A stretch of 64,000 nucleotides of DNA from Hyposmocoma kahamanoa (lineage: Eukaryota; Arthropoda; Insecta; Lepidoptera; Cosmopterigidae). Below the pieces are notes generated by a model that ran no database searches, was not told the origin of the DNA, and saw only the letters and a list, made by a program, of their open reading frames with translations. Positions 34,395-44,778 of the stretch are shown in pieces (the stretch's first letter is position 1; every line of letters begins with the position of its first letter). The stretch is from NCBI RefSeq assembly GCF_003589595.1, contig NW_020653719.1, positions 606,697 through 670,696 on the forward strand, read 5' to 3'. The translations under genes and the position numbers were made by a program.

Positions 34395-34740
34395 GAGATT
34401 TTTTGTGAACTAACTCCACTACTTTTGTTATGATTATGTATACAAAGATCGAACACACAGAAAATTTTTTTTCGTCGATCCGGTGGGACTTGAACCCGCC
34501 TCCATACTGCACCGTAGCATTGCTCTAACGATGAATGCCGAAAGTCACTACAAAGATCTATAACTAAAACACATAGGAGAATTTCGATGACTCGGTAACT
34601 GAACCCGTGGCTCAGATGATTAGAGTAATGCTACGGTGCAGCATGGACGTGGGTTCAAGTTCCACGGGGTCGACGAAGATACTTGTGTGTTCGATCTTTG
34701 TATTCACAATCATAACTTAAATTTAATTAAAACCAGAATT
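34395..34740. repeat. Family D inverted pair of tRNA-like modules
   Basis: The left half is the conserved tail (ttgtgaactaactccactac, then acaaagatcgaacaca) followed by the complement of a tRNA-like sequence (ggtgggacttgaaccc). The right half is the same tRNA-like sequence on the plus strand (ggctcagatgattagag, tgctacggtgcagca, gtgggttcaagttccac) followed by gtgtgttcgatctttgtatt. The two halves would form a hairpin of about 70 bp of paired arms with a central loop holding gccgaaagtcactacaaag. The centre matches 37160-37230. Confidence 0.75.
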
Positions 34741-34845
34741 GAATTTTAAAACAGGACGTAATAAATATATCAAAACAGTCGTTAATAAAACATGCACTTC
34801 TGAATTATTATTTTTTAAATGGCGCTTTCTACAAAATACGATGAT

Positions 34846-35042
34846 GTAGATATTTAAAAAAGATTTACGCCAGTCTACTAAGACGTAGAGGCATCGACGC
34901 GCATCGCTTTGAACCGAAAGAGCTTGGAAAACATCCCGGACGCCACAAATTACTCTTCGCGGCTGTTACTGACACTGAGATTACAACCAGGCGAACAGCG
35001 GAAAGCGATTTTGTCGCAAAAAACGAATGTGGAAGATATTAA
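34846..35042 (+). other. Small GC-richer island open in two frames
   Basis: One plus frame reads YASLLRRRGIDAHRFEP and GRHKLLFAAVTDTEITTR to a stop at about 35040. The other reads NRKSLENIPDATNYSS and LLTLRLQPGEQRKAILSQ and is open further. Neither matches a family I know. It may be a relic exon or transposon piece. Confidence 0.25.
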
Positions 35043-35424
35043 AAATAATTATATATATATTAAAAAAACTACAAAAAATTGTTACATCTATTTGCCAAGT
35101 TTTATTGAAATTGGTTAAAGAAAACTGATTGAAATCTAATAAACCGGATTCATTCCCTGATTTGCAATCCTTAGCTTCCTAAAACTCAGCAAACTACAAT
35201 GGGAAAAGCTACATGCCCAATGTACTTAGTATTTATATGCTTTGTATGAAAAACGTATTTTCTACATACATAATGGTGATAAAGAATATAATAATAGCGC
35301 TACATTTAAATGCGATATTTTCATAATAATGTACACTGGGAGTGTATGTGATCATAGGAATAAAATTGCCTGGGTCTGAATCACTTCACATATTATGTAC
35401 ATTTTGATGTACACCGCGCTTCAG

Positions 35425-35580
35425 GAGGTTAAAGGTGGAATATTTTCTTCAAATTTGAATGTGACTACCATTAACGTATCCCCTTTCCAACAAAAAAAAG
35501 TCATCCAAATCGAATCCCAAATATCGGAGTAATCGCGTAACATACACACGAAACAAAAGTACAGTCGAATTGGGAGAAAA
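35425..35580 (-). repeat. Family G fragment
   Basis: ttaaaggtggaatattttct, cctttccaacaaaaaaaag and cgcgtaacatacacacg are the complement of the family G middle part. Confidence 0.75.
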
Positions 35581-35770
35581 AATAAAGAACTGATGAGTAT
35601 TTTTAACATTAGCCCGTATTTAAAGAAGACTGATAACAAGAATTTCTCAGTACAATAACCTAAACGACTGCTGGTCATGGAGTAATAAAAATAATAATAA
35701 TATACATAGTATAACAGAACTCAAAGATGAAGTAACTAGTATTTGGAAGTAACAAGAAAAAGTATAAGTT

Positions 35771-35822
35771 GCTCCTATAGAACTTCCACAACAGACGCCT
35801 GTTGTGGAAGTTCTATAGGAGC
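35771..35822. repeat. Perfect 24-bp-arm hairpin
   Basis: gctcctatagaacttccaca ending acag (35771-35794) is exactly complementary to 35799-35822, with a 4-nt loop acgc. No mismatch in 24 pairs, so the structure is recent or maintained. No terminator-like T run follows. Confidence 0.95.
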
Positions 35823-36244
35823 CCAATCATCCCCAATCATCTTCTCCATAGCCTCAAATTATTAGATTTTAAAGAAACCTTTTGTATTACATTGTAAAAA
35901 GCTGTAATTTTAAATACATACCGAATTGTCAGAAAGTTCATGCCGACATAAATATGACGAAGTGGGCTCTTATTTACAATGCACCCTCCACATAGATATA
36001 CACCATAACAAAATTACTTGATGTTGGTCTGTAAGTGTGGTTAAAACCTACAAACAGGCTGAGAAAATGAAACAAAAAAAAAAACAGTAACATTTATAGT
36101 ATAATATTATATTTATAATATTAGTAATATTATTTTATGGTGCCCTCATTTAGACCACTACCGGCGTTATTCCAAAAAGTTGGTCAGAAAGCTTTTTTTT
36201 TGATGAAAAATCTAAAATTTCATTTCATATGAAAATATGAAATG
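35823..36244. other. No gene; LINE-like 3' end at 36110-36210
   Basis: 36110-36210 on the minus strand (taacgccggtagtgg, gagggcaccataaa) matches 33310-33400 on the plus strand, with an AT-rich tail at 36090-36125. Otherwise nothing. Confidence 0.45.
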
Positions 36245-36478
36245 AAAAAAATTGTATCAAGCAACGGGATGAACAAGTCGTGTACCTGGTGATAAGTGAC
36301 ACGCCTATCCACGCCAGTTGCAATGCCATTCAGAATAAATAGCAAAGATCTGAGGGGCACTGTCACTCTGCCCGTCACCTTGAGACATATGTTGACAAGT
36401 CTCATGTGCCTGTAAGTTTGCCAGCACCCTTACCATTCAAAACCGAAACGCAGTAATGTTCACTTTACTGCTGTATTA
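36245..36478 (-). repeat. Family A, 5'-shortened
   Basis: Runs from the A-tail side (gaaaaaaattgtatcaagc) to tgttcactttactgc; the agagctcc end is lost. Confidence 0.88.
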
Positions 36479-37009
36479 TTATAACGTCATAAGCTTAATT
36501 GAAATATATATCTCAAGCACAAAAACAAACTTTCTATAAAGCATGATTTCCTGTCCGCTGTATTTCTAGCCACGAGTTAAAGTTTATTCCACCTCAAGGA
36601 GTGTTTACCACTCAACGAAAGTAGGTCGATGCTACCTCGACAATGGCTGCATAAAATGTTGTAAACTCGGTGTTTTATCGCTTTTAAAAAATACAATGCC
36701 CTGTGGTCAATTCTGCGCAAACCTGCAGCATTTTCTGAATGCGAGTTCCAAATTCGAAGTTTTATTTAAATATTATTAAATAATCCATAAATTCATGTTT
36801 ATCAATCTGTAAGCGATGTCCTTATATTTTTTTTAAGCTGGTACAACCTTGTAAAGACGTGACGGTTAATCTTATTTATTTATTGTACATGAAAGTGCAA
36901 ATAAAATACTTTATTCACCTATATACATAAAACAAATCATCGTTATGTACATGTTATGTATAACTTTCACATGCCCTGAACATAAGTTTTAACGTAAGTT
37001 AAAAATGTA

Positions 37010-37400
37010 AATTAAGTATGAATACAAAGATCGAACTCTCAGAAATATATAAGCTACGGGTCCAGTTACCGAGTCGTTGAAATTCTTCTTTGTTGACAGT
37101 GAGAAAATGCAGCTGCTGTGAGAAGGTTATTCAAAAATCTCACTAGATGTCACTAGCGGCGACGAATGCCGAAAACTCAGTACAAACATGTATAACAAAA
37201 ACACGTAGGAGAATATTGACGACTCGGTAACTGGACCCTTGGGTCAGATGGTTAGAGCAATGCTACCGTGCAGCATGGACGTGAGTTCAAGTCCCACCGG
37301 GTCCACGAAATAATTTTTTTTTTTTTGTGTGTTCGATCTGTGTATTCACAATCGTAACAAAACTAGAGCAGTTATTTCACAAAAAAATCTCAATAAAATG
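37010..37400. repeat. Family D element with plus-strand tRNA-like module and inverted left end
   Basis: 37013-37085 is an inverted, tRNA-deleted copy of the ends (aatacaaagatcgaac, then gggtccagttaccgagtc). The right side has gactcggtaactggaccc, a tRNA-like body with acceptor-like ggaccc/gggtcc pairing, anticodon-stem atgct/agcat, T-arm gagttcaagtccc, and then the full conserved tail (gtgtgttcgatctgtgtatt ... gcagttatttcacaaaaa) to about 37395. Shows the family's complete 3' end. Confidence 0.75.
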
Positions 37401-37679
37401 TAAATTTAGTAATAGATCAGTCAGCAAAGTCCTGTCTTCGCTTTCGCTGAGAATAAAAATTTTAATTTTACTGCACATAAAACCTATAGGATTTGTGTAC
37501 TGCGTAGAGTATGAATCAAAATGATGAGCAACAGTGCCTTTGTGGTCATTCAACCGCGTAGCGAACCGGAGCAGTTTCTGGAAATCCTTTTGTATCTTTT
37601 GTATTTATAATCTTTTTAACTTTCAAATATTTCTATTCATATTCTAAAATTAATCCAAAATATTCTAAATTTAAATAAT

Positions 37680-37810
37680 TTTTGTGTTGTAGCCTCTCAA
37701 GCAGAGGCCTTGGGTTTGAATTCGGGCTCGCATATGCGGGCGCGGGCTGAGATAGGCGGAATTTATTTGATAAATTTAATTTTAAATTTATCGGGCTTAT
37801 GATATATATG
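37680..37810 (+). repeat. Family B SINE head fragment
   Basis: gcctctcaagcagaggcctt with a decayed B box ggtttgaattc, and the following cgggctcgca and atttaattttaaatttat, match 21625-21730. The tail half is missing. Confidence 0.75.
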
Positions 37811-37871
37811 GGTTGCTGATGATAATCTAAATTTAAATGTTCTTTTTGACGCCTGTTTGTGACGTAAATGT

Positions 37872-37952
37872 TATTCTTTAGTAGCAGTAGAGCTCCTTAT
37901 GAAAGAGTTCGTTCTGGGAAGTACTGCCACTTTATCTATATCTGCCGGCGTT
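37872..37952 (+). repeat. Family A 5' fragment
   Basis: agtagcagtagagctcctta ... tatatctgccg: only the first ~80 bp. Confidence 0.88.
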
Positions 37953-38144
37953 TGATCGCATCAACGAGGTGGCCATTCGACCGGGCCGTTTCACGAGATC
38001 ACACGATTATCGAACTTCCTCTTAAGTAGATCGATTGTTTGACCAGCTGTTTGACTGCTGCAATCATGCTCGCAATGGTCGTATGAACGAAATTGAATTA
38101 TTCTGCATTTTATTGAAATACAAAAATTGTTATGTCCTTATTGT

Positions 38145-38305
38145 ATAACCCCTTAGAAGATTTTATAGATTTAAAATTAGCAAAATTTATTTCATTTAAT
38201 CATATATGACCAATATATAATATTTTTATAAATGAAAATGGCATCCAAATGTACAAAAATATGAACTTTAGTATCATTTAAAGTAATATCGTAGAACAGA
38301 AATTA
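38145..38305. repeat. Dispersed repeat shared with 33000-33190
   Basis: See the word list given for the 33.0 kb copy; it ends tttagtatcatttaaagtaa just before the LINE tail. Confidence 0.65.
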
Positions 38306-39725
38306 TTTCTTTTTTCTTTTTTTTATTTATTAGGTTCATCAACAGTTGTTACATCAAATAACATGTTCAATTTGCATTGTTATTAGTATTATGCCAAGTT
38401 GCACAACTAATGACAGATGAAACACAACTTGCATTAAACAGATTAGTCTTAACATTTCAATGCTATGATAGCGAATACAATTACAAACGAAACAGAAAAC
38501 AATATAGATAATTGATAGATAAAAAACATGAAAATCAATAATAATACTTAAAGATAAGATGTTTACGTGCTAATTATTTCTCTACGGAGACCGGTTAGCG
38601 AGCCCGAGAACGAATCCACTGTGGCACTGTGCTCATTGTGTAATCTAGACAGGCGGCAGACTGGTGAGTTCAGACCTAGTTTAGTTCTTCTAAATGTTGG
38701 CGACAGAAGGGCGACAATCTTACGACGAGGGTATCTACGCGGAATTGTAAATTTGAACGTGGCTGTCAATTGCGGACAATCAATTTTGTTATTTAAAATT
38801 TTGTGTAAGAAACTTAGGTCCGAAAGATCTCTGCGCTTTTAAAGCGATATCATTTGAAACATTTTCAGTCTTGGTTTATATGAGCGAATTCTTTTAGCTG
38901 CTCCAGCTGCATAGATCAGGCTACAAATAAAGCGTTTCTGTACCCTCTCCAGCCTAATCACATGTGTTACGTAATGAGGACGCCAGACTATAGGTCCATA
39001 TTCTAAAATGCTTCGAACAAAACAATTGTACAGGATAATTTTTGTCTCTGGATTCTTAAAATTTTTTGAGTTACGTAGTACAAAGCCTAAAGTTCTGGAA
39101 GCCCTGAGATATATCTTTTCAATAAATATATAAGGGTACGAAGGTGAGTTTAGAGTCTAGTATAACACTTAAGTATTTGATTGATTGCAGACAAGTACCA
39201 TTCATGCGTTAACGGTAAACAAATTGTTTTATGATACGAGTGAAGGATATCTGAAAGCACTTACTTATATTCTACTCCATACCACTCTTTTTACACCAGC
39301 AATATATTTTGTCTATGTCTATTTGAATCAGCATCTGAGTCAGCAACATATTTTATGTCTCTGAGAATCTTTAGATCGTCTGCGTACAGAAAAGGTGTTG
39401 AGTTACTCAATATCATCGGTATATAATTTATAAATATATTAAAAAATAATGGACCTAAATGGGATCCCTGTGAAATACCAGACGTTATTTTTATAGAGCT
39501 CGATTTGTAACCATTTACCACAACATAAAAAGAACGATCACTTAAGTATGACTGGCACCAACTGAGCATAGGATCTGCGATACCGTATGAGCAGAGTTTA
39601 GAAATCAGCAATCTGTGGGGAACCCTATCAAACGCTTTACTGAAATCCGTGCAGATAACGTCAACCTGGTTACCGGCATCCACGGACTAGAACAGCTTTT
39701 CCACAAAGGTTACACCACTTTTGCT
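38306..39725 (-). pseudogene. LINE (non-LTR) reverse transcriptase remnant, 5'-truncated
   Basis: On the minus strand 39683-39291 encodes the reverse transcriptase core: VDVICTDFSKAFDRVPH (first catalytic Asp), SGISQGSHLGPLFFNIFIN, and FLYADDLKI (the YADD active-site pair). The next part (39290-38770) continues in broken frames with CFVRSILEYGPIVWRPHY, IRLERVQKRFI and IYAAGAAKRIRSY, the usual post-RT region. 38769-38563 gives the C-terminus (PRRYPRRKIVALLSP, RTKLGLNSPVCR). An A-rich tail is at about 38308-38335. Just upstream of the first Met is a TAG stop (VEKLF*S), and the 5' part with the endonuclease is absent. The type is CR1/Jockey-like. Confidence 0.85.
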
Positions 39726-39860
39726 CGGATAGCCTCCATTAATTTATACTCTAGCCAAATTCGATGTAGAATACATGTTAACAACCAAAATCATATGATT
39801 TGGGTTATCACCTGACTGTTGTACAGTTACCACAATTTCAATTTTCCCTGAAATTATTCT

Positions 39861-40412
39861 TTTTTAAATATCAAGTGACGGAACGAACAAGTAGTGCGCC
39901 TGATAGTAAGCTATACATCTGTCCATAACAGTTACAGTGCTACTCAGAGCTTTAAATCGCTAAGATCTGACTGTCCCTGCGCCCGTCATCCTGAGACATA
40001 AGAGCGGTTACAAACGGCGACTTTTAACAGCGATGCAAACGCGATCGCAGTAGCGATGCAGTTGCTAATCGTCTACCTTTACATACGCTCGTGATTTTAG
40101 CCAGTGATGCAAATGCGATGCAAACCCGATACAAACGCAATGCACGTTTTAAATTAATTAAATAATTTATTTGTTCGATGTATTTATTAATTTCACTTCT
40201 AAATTAACACATTTCAATTTACAATTAACAAGTCTCATATATCTCATATACCTGACAAGTCTCATATTCCTGTAATTTCACCAGCACCTTTACCCTTCAA
40301 AACCGGAATGCAGTTATGCTGATAGACATTACTGCTTGGCGGCAGAAATAGGTAAGTTGGCAGTACTTCCCTGAACGAACTCTTTCACGAGGAGTTCTAC
40401 TACTACTAAAAG
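39861..40412 (-). repeat. Family A copy interrupted by ~230 bp
   Basis: The 3' half is at 39861-40010 and the 5' half at 40250-40412 (ending aggagttctactactacta). Between them, 40013-40245 begins gagcggttacaaacggcgac and contains repeated gatgcaaa/cgatgca words, probably an inserted short element. The sequence aacaagtctcata is duplicated near the junction. Confidence 0.75.
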
Positions 40413-40514
40413 TCTTATACTCTAGCCAAATTCAATATAGAATGTTTAATGACAAAACGTTGCTAGGCAACCAATGACAGCATAGAAAAAGCATTACTAT
40501 TTATTTATTATTTT

Positions 40515-40980
40515 TACCCGACTTCAAAAAAGAAGGAGGTTTTCAATTCGACTGTATGTTCTTTTTTTTCTTTTTTCTTTTTTTTTGTATGTATGTTACG
40601 CGATTCCGGTATTTATGAACCGATTTTCATGATTCTTGTTTTGTTGGAAAGGGGGCAATTCTATAGTGGTCTCATTTTATTTTGAAGGAAATCATCCACC
40701 TCTAAGGGTGACTGTTCACGTATGAAGATTCATTTTTATATATAGCGCCTAACTTTAATTTAGGAGCAATTATTTTAATGGTTGATTATGCTATTTCTCC
40801 AATTCAAGGCGTTTTTCTCTCAATATACTTTGAGTAGTGAGAACCGATTATTATTATCTCCAGTGTCAAGTATAGTGTCCTGTACAGTGGCGAACTAGGG
40901 GATATTTCAATAAAACTTGGCAAATATACGTAATTCCACGTACTTTTGAGGTCGTTTTTTTAGTACTCTGTTCTGAGATT
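40515..40980 (+). repeat. Family G element
   Basis: cccgacttcaaaaaag ... ttttcaattcgactg at the left, ttttgaggtcgtttttttag at the right; closely matches 19441-19880. Confidence 0.85.
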
Positions 40981-41449
40981 ATTTGCATAACAACTTTTTT
41001 TTAGTAACGACTGAAGATAAATGAATATTTGAACGTTTAATCAACATTTTCTTCTTGTCTTAATTTCGGGTGCAGTACATAAAAATCACCTTCTCGCAAC
41101 AATGTAATGGAAGTAACGTTCGTGCTTCTATTTCGACGTCAACATTTAGAGCTCCTAAGCTAGGCGCGAGGCGATAACTGCATTATGCAGTTAACGTCGA
41201 CTGTCGGTAATCGAGAACGACTGCATGCAGTCGGTTCACGGACTTCACGCGTACAGTTCGTTCAGTAGTAGCCTAAGGCTACATGTGGTCATACGTCAAA
41301 AGTATTTTTTATCACATGAAAGTCATAAAAATCATACGAACTACATAAAACCAATGTATTTCTAAATTTAGTAACTCTCAAAAAAAAGTTATCGACTTAT
41401 TTCCTTCGTGGAATCTTTAGCTTCCAGTTGGATGATGCGAAAGATTTCC
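40981..41449. other. No gene seen
   Basis: 41175-41235 carries clustered ctgcat/atgcag words. 41275-41400 is the inverted counterpart of the AT-rich repeat at 26.5 and 31.0 kb. Confidence 0.35.
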
Positions 41450-41705
41450 GATCAGCCAGTTACCGTGCTTTCACGTACATTAATGGCGAATCTGAATTCT
41501 ATTTAGTAGGCAACAACATTTAAATACCTCTGAATAATACAACCGCGCGGTTGCCGCGTAGACCAAAGACAAGCCAGCCTCCTTTTAAAACGTAAAAGCT
41601 AAACAGATAGAGCGTAATTTGCCACGACAGTTAGATGCACGCGGTCGTTGCCGGAGACCGCGCGGCATGAGCGCGATGAAATTCGTGTCGAGTAAATGCG
41701 CCCTG
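41450..41705. repeat. Family E repeat (copy 2)
   Basis: Same orientation and order as 24112-24475, with a deletion in the middle GC-rich part. Confidence 0.75.
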
Positions 41706-41864
41706 AAACTTGTCTCCAGAAAAGTTGTCATGCAGATGTGCCATTATTACACCAAGGGTGATATATTATGTTAAGCTGCCGCTGTTAGTTGAAGGGGCGC
41801 ATGTGACATTTTTTTTTAATTGCTATGTATACTGCCGTGAACTGCAAATAATCAGTACATAGTA

Positions 41865-42105
41865 CTAAAACACCGACCTCAGAAGTTCGTAGAATTACAT
41901 CTATTTGCAAAGTTTTATTGCCACTCTTAGAGGTGGAATATTTTCTTCAAATTTAAATGGGACCACTACTGAGCTATCCTCTTTCCAACAAAAAAAGAAT
42001 CACCAAAATCGGTTTACATTTGTTGCCGGAGTTATCGCGTAACATACATACAAAACAAACATACAGTCGAATTGAGAACCTTCTCCTGTTTTAGTCGGTT
42101 AAAAA
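41865..42105 (-). repeat. Family G element
   Basis: agtactaaaacaccgacctc at the left and cgaattgagaaccttctcct ... ttagtcggtt at the right, the complement of the other copies. Confidence 0.85.
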
Positions 42106-42592
42106 AGGCCGATCTGTCAATATTTTTATTTTTCTAAGGTGGATAAAATATGTAATGACCGCAAAAGAAAAGTAGATTTTTTTAAATTTCTTTCGCTAAA
42201 CATTATTTTCTCGGTTTTCAGTTTTTGTTACAAGCACCCTTTAAACTGCCGCCGGCAGTACGTGAGATTACTGTTGAGTTCGACTCGCTCTCTTAATTTA
42301 CATTTGAGTGACGTTACAGAGCTACAAGTTTAAAAGAAAACTTAAAAAACTATTTTAAAAAAATCGAAAACAAATCTTAAGTACACGCAATAGGGACAGT
42401 CAAATACAACGAATGAATCGCAACACTTCCGCAGTCGCGTCACACAGTGACAAATAACCGCACTGTCTCTCATTGCTACACGGGTGACGTTAATTGAATT
42501 TACTTTTCAAAAGTCAGCTTTATTTTGAATACCCACATTGCTTTTCATTCGTACGAATTGGGTATATGACGTGATGTTTTTGCTCATAATAT

Positions 42593-42617
42593 ATTCTATT
42601 CTATTCTATTCTATTCT
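42593..42617. repeat. (TATTC)n microsatellite
   Basis: About five tandem copies of ttcta. Confidence 0.9.
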
Positions 42618-42738
42618 CACCGTTCATTCATTACTGATAAAGGTATTGATTTTAGGTCTTCTCACGTTTAGATCAGTTATTTTCTTGACCCGTTAACAAA
42701 TTAGGCCGCCTGTTATCCATCAAATCTGATGTATTTAT

Positions 42739-42796
42739 ACGAAAAACAGACAAAAACTCCAAACAATACTGTGTGGAGTTTTTGCCTGTTTTTCGT
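42739..42796. repeat. 23-bp-arm hairpin with 12-nt loop
   Basis: acgaaaaacagacaaaaact cca (42739-42761) pairs with 42774-42796 except for one position. The 58-nt size with an open loop is reminiscent of a microRNA precursor, but a short foldback element is equally possible. Confidence 0.9.
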
Positions 42797-44424
42797 TTTA
42801 CATTCCTGTGGATTCTCCCTACTAAGGATGCGCACTATGATTCGGTGTTTATGAAAAGAAGGATGGCAAAAGCAGACCCAATATCAACGAAGTGCCGTTC
42901 ATGGACTTTGCTAGTATAATTTTACGTTTTAGTTTATGCCTGGTTATCAATTTATTTTTGTATAATTTTAGAAGTCGGGAATAAAGAAATTGCAAAACAA
43001 TTTAAGAATAGATGCAAGAACACAACGCAATTGATCCAGTTTGACCATAGATTAGGTAACGTTCTTGTACGTACATTTAATTTTAAGCATTATTGAATGT
43101 TTATCTACCCAAAGTACCGGTTATTTTATAGTGCACATATAAAACATTAAAGCTATAAAATACCTAATAAATTAAACAATATGACAAAAATGTTTAGAAA
43201 AAATACGAAAGTTAGCAGAGGAACATTTTGACAAGAGGACTCTTGCCAATGTCAATGTGGCTTTGAGATTGAGAACAGTATGACCATTTGTGGTAGATTT
43301 CTGCCATTTGGGTAGATTTAATTTTTAATAATTTTCATTGCGTCAGAACATGTTAACGTTGTATTAAATGTGGAAGAGTTTGGCAGATTTAGGAACATTC
43401 AGCAAGTTCTTTATAAATTTTATTAACAAACTGAAAACTTGTTGCTTCCTGCTACTATGAACATACATCTGAACCGAAATACAGGACAATGTTATAAACA
43501 TAACCTATATCAAGTTTATAACCCCCCGCTTCTACGGGCTGTACTCAATTAGCTTTTTTGATGCTTTTATAATGAATCACTAGTATTGATAGGTCTATTT
43601 AATGAACGTCGTCAAAAACACTGGGTCACAAAATATACGGGATGTCGCCATCCTTCTTTATTCAAGTGCATAATATGATCTTACGATTTGTTATATGGAA
43701 TTATTTCGAATTGCTTCAATAGAAAGCAAATGGAATCGTATATCAGAAAGGAATAAGCATTTTGCCCTCGAATTTGGGCTAGTAAAGCGTCGGATTAAAA
43801 CCCGGGCGCTTGCCCCACTCTATTCACAGTACGCGATGCATCAGGTAGCACATCAATCTACACATTGACGAATCTTGATCCGTTGCACTTGAGGCCATTA
43901 TTAGAACATAAGTATGCGTGATGTGCTGATTATGTTACATTGAAATTTAAGATATTGCCATAATGGGCAGACAGCGTCAGATTATTAACTTCGACAGACA
44001 GGCATTAGAAGCATTACCTATCAAAGCGAAACGAAGAGCTTATGTTACAACGTCCTATAGTATTTCGTTCTTCTGACTAAGCTGCAAGAATAAGTTGATG
44101 CTGCAGCGTTTGTTCTTGATTGTTGAAACGCACCTTTTCTATTGCGCTGTAACTTCAAATTCATTTATTCACTTCAGACAACGACGATTGCGGCATAATA
44201 AAAAAGTTATATATGACGCTTGCCGCGCAGCCACGTAAGCAGATACACGGACTATTATCTTGTTCCATATGCACATTTCGCTTTCTTTAATCCTATTTTT
44301 ACCTTACATTTTCATTAGTTTCCGAAAGAAATTTGTTATGTCTTATGGGCCATTCATTAATCCACCATCTTGAGAATGATAGCTGGCTGCACGTTTGATT
44401 GCATATACGTAAAACACTGTTTTT
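42797..44424. other. No gene seen
   Basis: AT-rich; no frame with recognisable features. Confidence 0.4.
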
Positions 44425-44655
44425 TTTAATGATACCAGGTAATGGAATGAACAAGTCTTGCAACTGGTGGTAAATAGCAAAGATCTTCGGGGCACTGCCA
44501 CTGCACCCGTCACACTAAGACATGAGTTGACAGGTCTCATGTGCCTGTAATTTCACCAACACCCTTTTCCCTGCAAACCGGAACGCAGTAATGTTCACAT
44601 TACTGCTTGGAGGCAGAAATAAGTGGCAGTACCTCACCGGACGAACTCTTTCACT
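44425..44655 (-). repeat. Family A with internal deletion
   Basis: atgataccaggtaatggaat ... tggtggtaaatagcaaagatc: the cgcctgtcc-to-ttaaatc block is missing; ends ggacgaactctttcac. Confidence 0.88.
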
Positions 44656-44704
44656 TTCTTAAAAGTGTTTTCGAAGTATAAAAACTATATAATATATAAC
44701 TTAT

Positions 44705-44778
44705 GGAATAACTATTATGGACAGGCATGTCGCTTACCCCCAGGCGCATGACTTGCTCGTCTCATCTGTCATAAAAAG
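44705..44778 (+). repeat. Family A 3' fragment, opposite strand to the previous copy
   Basis: tattatggacaggcatgtcg ... tgacttgctcgtc and an A-rich end. Confidence 0.8.
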
